From contig OZ250179.1 in the NCBI GenBank assembly GCA_965238125.1, positions 6,014,001 through 6,078,000 on the forward strand: a stretch of DNA of 64,000 nt. Reading direction: 5' to 3'. Within the stretch, counting starts at the first letter, position 1. The number at the start of each line of letters is the position of its first letter. This stretch comes from UBA6623 sp965238125 (lineage in GTDB: Bacteria > Acidobacteriota > Terriglobia > Bryobacterales > UBA6623). Shown piece after piece: positions 58,493 to 64,000 of this stretch. Made by a program: the position numbers and the translations under genes. The notes under the pieces were generated by a model. That model worked only from the letters and a program-made list of their open reading frames with translations, ran no database searches and was not told where the DNA came from.

Positions 58493-58867
58493 CTAGTCGC
58501 TGAGAGGTCCCGGCGTTGCCCACCTTCGGTTCAATCGGCGCATCGCGAAGGGATCGCCAAGCGCGGGCTGGGACCTCCCATAACGGTTGTCCCCAAGGTG
58601 ACCGTTCAACGCCCCCGCGGAATATTCCGTATAACCGGTCTTTTCGGGATGGAAGCTGCTCCCGTGTGTCGGGCACGTGAGAGGCCGGCCGGCGGTATGA
58701 AGGTTCGGCCGCATCAGTAAGCTGCCGAAGCACCCCGGTGTCGAGGTGGACTGGTCGACCGTGGGTGCGTGGACCGTCGGTAAGCGATCCATGGAGTCTT
58801 TCGGTCTGATTCCTTGGCTCAGAGCAGGAATCGAAAGAAGCAATGCGGCAAGTCCTACGCGAATCAT
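58493..58867 (-). CDS. small secreted protein of unknown function
   Basis: A 124-residue predicted secreted protein. Start ATG 58867 is preceded by AAGGAGG nine bases upstream, the main evidence for a real gene. Residues 1-17 (MIRVGLAALLLSIPALS) form a signal peptide. The mature part is rich in Gly, Thr, Pro, His and Arg, with two Cys, and no known domain. It lies just before the DUF481 gene in position, but 58868-59003 separates them in the opposite order, so the DUF481 gene is upstream of it on the same strand. Confidence 0.55.
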   Translation of the reverse strand: MIRVGLAALLLSIPALSQGIRPKDSMDRLPTVHAPTVDQSTSTPGCFGSLLMRPNLHTAGRPLTCPTHGSSFHPEKTGYTEYSAGALNGHLGDNRYGRSQPALGDPFAMRRLNRRWATPGPLSD

Positions 58868-59003
58868 CGTTCGTAGCCTCCTTATCGTACTCGGCTCTAT
58901 GGACAGAGACGACACACGCCGGTCAATGGACCGCCGGCTAAGCAGAGTTTGAGAGATGCGGCGATCGCGGGGCCGGCGAACACGGAAGACACAACCGACG
59001 TGA

Positions 59004-60065
59004 TCAGAACTTGAACCCGAGCGTACTGAGCAGCCCGTAGTCATTCCGCTTCACCGGGACGGGAGGTTGCGAATCAAAGCGATCGTAAAGACTCAGCCCC
59101 CACGTAAAGCTCTTGCCGATGGGAATCCGGAAACCGCTGTCCGATTCAATGCGGTAACGACTGCCGTCGGTGAGAGTGGGATGCAACGCCACGTGGAGGG
59201 TGAATTCGATGCCGGCGAACTTCGTCGTCTTGAGATCAAAAGCCGCCAGCGCCTCGCCGTTGTTCGCCGTGAGGGGCTCGATGCCGTCCCCGGGCCGAAA
59301 TCTTTCATTCGCGAAGTTGACGCCGCCGAGCAACGAAAGCGTTGTCTTGTCGCTAGTGATCAGTTTGCGGCCGAACCCGCCACCGGCCTTCGTGCGCAGG
59401 TTCAGCAGTTGTTGCTCGTTGCGCTCGAGCCCGCCCAGCACGAAAAGAAAAGACCTCTTGTTCAAGAAGCGGTCATAGCGGGTGTTCAAGGTGTGGCGGC
59501 TCGTGCCCGGGCCTTGTTCCGGCTCACTGAGAATCGACACGATCTTGCCTTGGACCTTATATTCCGGCCGCTCGTAGTCCACATTGGCGCTGAACGAAGA
59601 TTGTGTCGTATTGGAATTGCCGCGCGCCAGACTGTAGCCGAAATCGACGCCGCCCTCGAGTTTTTCCAAAAAACCGGGTTCGGGCCGCCCCGGCGCGCCG
59701 ATCGACGCCACATCAGGCGCATCAAGAGTCTTGGTCGTCTCTTCAGCACGGACGCTCAACGACGACTCGGCCCTGCGCAGCGACCCTGAATAGATCTCGC
59801 CTTGTTTCGTCTTTACCTCGAACGTCTCGTCCGATTCAAGAGCCGCAACGGCGTCCCAGGATATCTGAATCGAGCCCGCCCACTCCGTCTTGAAACTCAG
59901 CTTGCCAGCGGTGAGATTTTCCACCGACCCGCTAATGCGGTCGCCGTTGGTCAGCGTCACCAGGTCCGCTCGAGCGGTTAGAGAGAGGGCCGCTGGCAGC
60001 GTCAACAGTAGGCTCAGGCGCGCCCATCGAAGGAAAGGGGGGAAAGGGAAGGGATTGTTTGCCAT
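59004..60065 (-). CDS. DUF481 outer-membrane barrel protein
   Basis: A 353-residue exported protein. Signal LLLTLPAALSLTARA, then a small SH3-like part (VTLTNGDRISGSVENLTAGKL, residues 35-110) and a C-terminal DUF481 barrel (from GGVDFGYSLARGNSNTTQSSFSA to SLYDRFDSQPPVPVKRNDYG), ending LSTLGFKF with a terminal Phe typical of outer-membrane proteins. Relatives include the salt-induced YdiY. Function is unknown. Confidence 0.88.
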   Translation of the reverse strand: MANNPFPFPPFLRWARLSLLLTLPAALSLTARADLVTLTNGDRISGSVENLTAGKLSFKTEWAGSIQISWDAVAALESDETFEVKTKQGEIYSGSLRRAESSLSVRAEETTKTLDAPDVASIGAPGRPEPGFLEKLEGGVDFGYSLARGNSNTTQSSFSANVDYERPEYKVQGKIVSILSEPEQGPGTSRHTLNTRYDRFLNKRSFLFVLGGLERNEQQLLNLRTKAGGGFGRKLITSDKTTLSLLGGVNFANERFRPGDGIEPLTANNGEALAAFDLKTTKFAGIEFTLHVALHPTLTDGSRYRIESDSGFRIPIGKSFTWGLSLYDRFDSQPPVPVKRNDYGLLSTLGFKF

Positions 60066-60407
60066 GCCGTTGGGGAGTCCTCCGGATGCCGCGGAACCGG
60101 AATTTCGAACACCGGCCCCCCAGCCGCAACGTGCCCGAGAAAGCGTGCCATGGACTCCGTGCCTTTCCTTCTCAGGATAGCCTTGGGCGCTGGGCCGCGA
60201 ACGTGATGCTGTCCGTCCAAATCACGGCAGCGAGTGTAACTTGCTAAGTCAGACCAGTTCAGGTGTCGATCCGGTTCGCTGCCACTACGCGCTTTGAAGA
60301 AAATCGGCAAGCATCGCCCTTTGAAGCGAGCCTCAGCCCATGCCTGGCTACTCCTCTTCCGGAATCGCCACCGTCCAGATGCGTTTGAGCGGTATTTCCG
60401 CTTTGAT

Positions 60408-62071
60408 CCCGCATTTTCAATTTGATGTATGAGCTTCAGACCATCCAGCGACCTTCAGCGTCTTTATTGATAGGGGCTAGAGCCCGATAAGGACGCCATG
60501 GAGGTCAACACCCGATGGGTGAAAAAGAAAACAAGCCGTTTCAGCTCACGTTCAATGGATTTCTCAAAGTCGATTTCCAACGATCGCGAGTCACCTCGGA
60601 TGGCGGTCTGATTCTCGTTCGCGAACTGGATGAACGACTCGGACTCGGCCAGCTGATCGACGAGCATCTCAGCGACTCGCGACAAGGCTTGAACAAGAAG
60701 TTCCCGCTGGCCGATCTGCTGCGGCAGTCGGTCTACAGCCGACTCGCTGGCTACGAGGACCTCAATGACGCCGTTCGAGTATCCGCCGATCCGACCTTTC
60801 GCTTGATCGGCTCGAAGAGGAACTGGGATCGCGGAGCAGCCTTGACCTCGACGCTGCATGGCTTCGAGACGGAGATGCTGGCGAGCGAAGAGAACTTGCT
60901 GGGGCTGATGGCAGTGAACCGGGAGCTGGTCGCGCAAGCCGAAGCTCCCGACGGTTCAGACCGCGTGGTGCTCGACATGGACTCCACGGAGAGCCCCGTC
61001 CACGGCCAACAGGAAGGCAGTGCCTACAACGGCCATTTTGAGTCCCTCTGCTATCACCCGCTGTTGCTGTTCAACCAGCACGGCGACTGCCTAGGCGCGA
61101 AGCTGCGTCCCGGCAACGTGCACAGCGCCGAGGACTGGGACGAGCTGCTACTGCCGGAGATCGAACGACAACAGGCGGAGGGCAAACAGGTGACGTTCCG
61201 CGCCGACGCCGCCTTCGCCAAGCCCGAGATCTACGAGGCGATGGAGGAGCGCGGCGTGGACTACGTGATTCGCATCCCGGCGAACAAGAGCCTGGAGCTG
61301 GAGATCGAGGACATCCTGTTTCGGCCACCGGGCAGGCCGAACGCCAAGCCCCTAGTGCGCTACAAGAGTTTTCGCTATCAGGCCGAGAGCTGGTCGAAGG
61401 CAAGGCGAGTTGTCGCCAAGGTCGAGCATCACCAGGGCGAACTATTCCCGCGCGTCGGATTTGTCGTGACGAGCATGAGCTTGCCGAGCCGCTCGGTCGT
61501 ACGGTTCTACAACAAGCGCGGCACGGCGGAGCAGTGGATCAAGGAAGGCAAACAGGCCACGCACTGGACCCGCTTGTCGTGTCACCGCTTCCGGGCCAAC
61601 GAGGTACGGCTGCAACTCAGCGTGCTGGCCTACAACCTGGGCAACCTGTGGCGGCGGCTCGGGCTGCCGCACAGGATCAAGAGCTGGTCGCTAACGAGTT
61701 TGCAACACAGGTTGATGAAGACCGGCGGTCGGCTGGTCAAGCATGCTCGCTACTACTGGTTGCTGCTGGCGGAGGGGCATCTGAACCGGCGGCTGTTCGG
61801 TGACATGCTGCATAGGATCTGGGCGCTGCCTGTGCCGGGTGGGTAGCGTTGCGGGCGAGGATCAACAGTTTTTGGCTCCAAAAAGGTTTCGCAGGGAGCA
61901 GTGTCGGCCGGAGCGCCGTTCAGTCCGCTCAATCAACGTCTGTGAGCGGACGGACGAGCCCTGGCGCCTACCGGCGGAGGTGATGTGCAGGGTTCAGCGC
62001 GAAAAGACGTGGTATTCGGCGCAGCGGGGGTGTATCCTGTGACCGTGCCAGGGCCAAAATGGAAATCCTGG
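60408..62071 (+). mobile_element. complete IS1380-family insertion sequence, 1664 bp
   Basis: Left end CCCGCATTTTCAATTT (60408 on) and right end, read inward on the minus strand, CCAGGATTTCCATTTT (from 62071) match at 12 of 16 positions. TTGAT is duplicated at 60403-60407 and 62072-62076. Ends beginning CC and a length near 1.66 kb fit the IS1380 family. It sits inside an Mrr-like gene in opposite orientation. Confidence 0.85.
60515..61846 (+). CDS. tnp: IS1380-family transposase
   Basis: A 443-residue DDE transposase. FQLTFNGFLKVDFQRSRVTSDGGLILVRELDERL is the family N-terminus. First catalytic Asp is in VVLDMDSTESPVHG, second in FRADAAFAKPEIYEAMEERGVDYVIRIPAN, and the Glu region is RGTAEQWIKEGKQATHWTRLSCHRFRANEVRLQLSVLAYNLGN. 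No stop, shift or loss is seen, so the enzyme is probably active. Confidence 0.92.
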   Translation: MGEKENKPFQLTFNGFLKVDFQRSRVTSDGGLILVRELDERLGLGQLIDEHLSDSRQGLNKKFPLADLLRQSVYSRLAGYEDLNDAVRVSADPTFRLIGSKRNWDRGAALTSTLHGFETEMLASEENLLGLMAVNRELVAQAEAPDGSDRVVLDMDSTESPVHGQQEGSAYNGHFESLCYHPLLLFNQHGDCLGAKLRPGNVHSAEDWDELLLPEIERQQAEGKQVTFRADAAFAKPEIYEAMEERGVDYVIRIPANKSLELEIEDILFRPPGRPNAKPLVRYKSFRYQAESWSKARRVVAKVEHHQGELFPRVGFVVTSMSLPSRSVVRFYNKRGTAEQWIKEGKQATHWTRLSCHRFRANEVRLQLSVLAYNLGNLWRRLGLPHRIKSWSLTSLQHRLMKTGGRLVKHARYYWLLLAEGHLNRRLFGDMLHRIWALPVPGG

Positions 62072-63098
62072 TTGATATGCTCATCGAGCTTGTCATATAC
62101 CAGGAAGAGGGCCTCCAGTAATTCCTTCTGCGTCCAGAGCCGCACGCTGAAGAAACTCGACGCCAGTTCCTTCTGCACTGTTGATTTGAATCCACTCCAC
62201 GAGATGAAGAGGCCCTCCTGGGCTCCAAACTTTTGAACGGCCCCTAGAAGCTTGTCGACTGTGGGTCGGTCGATGGGGGCCGCCTCGGACTTCACTTCGA
62301 CGCATAATCGAGGCGTTCCGAAACCAAGAGGCCCGGCGCCGGCGAGGATGTCTACGTCGCCATCGGCACCCTCGGGGCTGCGCCAGGTTGTGTAGCCCTG
62401 GGCTTTCAGAATCGCCTCCACCAGTCGGGTCAAAGCATGGCCCTTGAACTTGGCAAGGATTAACTTAGCGATGCCATCGAGCCCATCCTCCTCAAGATCC
62501 CAACTCTCGTCCGTTTCGCTCGCCGAATCGCTTCTCTTGACCAAGTCCCCAATCTTCTCCGGTTTCCAGTCTTTGCTCCTCATGGAGGTTATCCGCTTTT
62601 CAGCGTCGTTCTTCTTCACGCGACAGATTGTCATGAACGCGCCGAAGGTGTTAAGCAGATCCTTACCAAAATGGTCCCGGGGAATTGCCTCGCCGATCCA
62701 TTTCAGCGACCGCCAATGATAAAAAGGATTTGGCCCCTTCGGCTCCAACTGATAATCTCCAGTCACTTCACCAATTTGGATGGTTCGTTGTGATTTCAGG
62801 GGCAATACTACCCAATCCCCCACGCGGATCTCATGACAGAAAGGCCACACTTGGCTCACCCAGTTCGAGATCGTCTTCCGCTTCGCGTCGGGGTAGGTTG
62901 AGTTCATTGTGGCTGTCAATGCCTCTCTGTTTTCAAGCTCCCCGAGATTTACATTCAGATCGTCCCAAGTTACATATACACGCTCCTCTTCAACGAATTT
63001 TTGCTCATACTCGCCATGCGAGCCAGCCCGAATCAGCCAAATGGCCATGAATCGATTCTCCCTTTTGACGTATCAGTGACGATTGAAAGCTGGGACCA

Positions 63099-63283
63099 CT
63101 ACCGCGTACCCAATGTGTACCGCCTATTCTGACATAGGGAGTCGCTGCCGACAAACACCGATCCCATCCGGGTGTAGACCTGCCCGATCGCATCGATTGA
63201 CGACGCATGGTAGTTGAACCATGTACTGGTCAGGGCAGTGCCGGCAGCTCCCGCTCGAGCTGCGCCGTCTCGGAAGGTAGGAT
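63099..63283 (-). pseudogene. coding-looking fragment without a start
   Basis: Directly after the lipoprotein gene, in another minus-strand frame, the DNA reads DPTFRDGAARAGAAGTALTS, then TWFNYHASSIDAIGQVYTRM and a short tail to TAG at 63099. The residue pattern is protein-like, but no start codon with a ribosome site is visible and the frame overlaps the lipoprotein's end. It may be the tail of a gene fused or shifted against the lipoprotein gene. No family is recognised. Confidence 0.3.
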
Positions 63284-63880
63284 CTAGAGCAGCCCCTTGG
63301 CCATGGCGGGCGCTCCCGGAATTGTGTTCAGCTTGGTCAGCAGCATCTTGCCCAGCTCGTTTCGCTTGCCCTTCAACTCCGCCAACGATTCGACATATTC
63401 CAGCACCACTTGATTGATCCGCTCGGTGATCTCGATGTGGTTTTCCAGTCGCAGGAACTCCTCTTTCGCGCGGGCCAACTCCTCGGCGGTACGCATCCTT
63501 TCGGCGACAAACCAGTCGGTGATTATTTGATTCGTCGAAAGCGCAATCAGATCAACATCCAGGTCGCCCGAGGGCGGGTTGCGCCTCTGCGTCTTCGGGT
63601 CGGAGTAGATCAACGCTGTTCCTTGTTCCCCCAAACGCACCGCCCGGGGACCGCGGGCGTACTTGCCCCGGAGCGCGCGCTCCTTTTCGGCCAAGATGAA
63701 AAGCTGCAGTTGCCGAATCTGCGCAAACAGCACATCGACCCCGGCACGATGCGCTTTTCGAATCTGTTCGAGCTCCGCGGCCTGCTGCCGCATCGCTTGC
63801 TGGACTTCGAGCGGCATACCGCCGCAGCCGGCCAACCATAAGGTGGCCAACGTGAGAAGAATGATGCCTGTTCGCCGCAT
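63284..63880 (-). CDS. predicted lipoprotein of unknown function
   Basis: A 198-residue lipoprotein. Lipobox LAGC puts the acylated Cys at residue 19. The mature part is mostly helical with two coiled-coil-like stretches (VQQAMRQQAAELEQIRKAH; RMRTAEELARAKEEFLRLEN) around a central part PSGDLDVDLIALSTNQIITDWF. No known domain. Together with the coding-looking fragment that follows in another frame it may once have been longer. Confidence 0.65.
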   Translation of the reverse strand: MRRTGIILLTLATLWLAGCGGMPLEVQQAMRQQAAELEQIRKAHRAGVDVLFAQIRQLQLFILAEKERALRGKYARGPRAVRLGEQGTALIYSDPKTQRRNPPSGDLDVDLIALSTNQIITDWFVAERMRTAEELARAKEEFLRLENHIEITERINQVVLEYVESLAELKGKRNELGKMLLTKLNTIPGAPAMAKGLL

Positions 63881-64000
63881 GGGATTCGTAATGCTTCCAA
63901 GCCCGGATTTCCACTTTAGTTTCGGTTCTGCTAACCATCGGGTGGACTCGGACGCCTTTATTTATGCGGGCTTGAAAGCACTCAAGGCGCTGAGGAGATC

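Larger units (their letters stand above)
60348..63048 (-). pseudogene. Mrr-like restriction endonuclease gene split by an IS1380 element
   Basis: The 5' part (62072-63048) encodes an N-terminal EVE/PUA-like domain (WLIRAGSHGEYEQKFVEEER, VGDWVVLPLKSQRTIQIGEV) and an Mrr catalytic domain (Asp231/Asp233 in GADGDVDIL; Glu251 and Lys253 in CVEVKSE). The frame then runs into the IS and ends at 61933 with a foreign tail. The missing end, KAEIPLKRIWTVAIPEEE, lies at 60348-60407 beyond the IS. Removing the IS and one ATCAA copy restores 343 residues ending LDEHIKAEIPLKRIW. Mrr enzymes cut methylated foreign DNA. The truncated product may still fold. Confidence 0.85.

Noticed and set aside
61847..62071. 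Native C-terminus of the Mrr-like protein in this stretch
   Set aside because: These bases are inside the IS1380 element; the true C-terminus was found at 60348-60407.

Overview
The window is GC-rich, mostly single-copy chromosomal DNA of a diderm, LPS-making bacterium (lpxB, DUF481 outer-membrane protein, RND efflux genes). Two DUF1549/DUF1553 + DUF1501 gene pairs, a ThuA-like protein, a sulfatase, and dispersed palindromic repeats built on GCCGCTTCGCGGC-type modules point to Planctomycetota or a close PVC relative. Hydrogenedentota, Verrucomicrobiota or Acidobacteriota cannot be excluded from sequence alone. I saw no rRNA, tRNA or CRISPR array.

Layout. 1-10 kb: housekeeping genes (ThuA-like, IscS-type cysteine desulfurase, MarR-DinB pair with a visible operator, ribosomal protein L31, DASS transporter, etfBA, acpP-fabF, DUF3467, a solitary Phd antitoxin). 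Two near-identical 185-bp MITE-like elements lie in this part. 10-15 kb: first DUF1549/LamG/DUF1553 + DUF1501 pair. 15-21.4 kb: a Tes/MJ0619-type radical SAM enzyme divergent from four translationally coupled genes (HAD-IB phosphatase, a small bridging ORF, a divergent LarA-like DUF2088 protein, an HpnA-like epimerase). This is the most interesting region. 21.6-29 kb: membrane fusion protein and two tandem RND pumps. 29-35 kb: sulfatase lipoprotein, S55 (SpoIVB-type) peptidase and a coupled secreted propeller-like protein.

35-45 kb: a zinc-site-less M1 aminopeptidase homologue coupled to lpxB, a GntP permease, M3 oligopeptidase, a GH51 gene remnant and recG. Two inverted-repeat elements sit in intergenic gaps here. 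45-53 kb: PlsC acyltransferase, a second radical SAM enzyme, a UbiD decarboxylase, a broken zinc-ribbon membrane protein gene, a degenerate HicAB pair, FmdB-type zinc ribbon, mutM and trpG/pabA. 53-56.5 kb: second DUF1549/DUF1553 + DUF1501 pair with its own promoter.

56.5-64 kb is the mobile region. A complete ISKra4-family IS (9-bp target duplication, likely -1 frameshift) lies against the promoter of the second DUF1549/DUF1501 pair. A complete IS1380-family IS (1664 bp, 5-bp duplication) splits an Mrr-like restriction endonuclease gene. Removing the IS restores an intact 343-residue reading frame. A DUF481 protein, a small secreted protein, a lipoprotein and a coding-looking fragment fill the rest.
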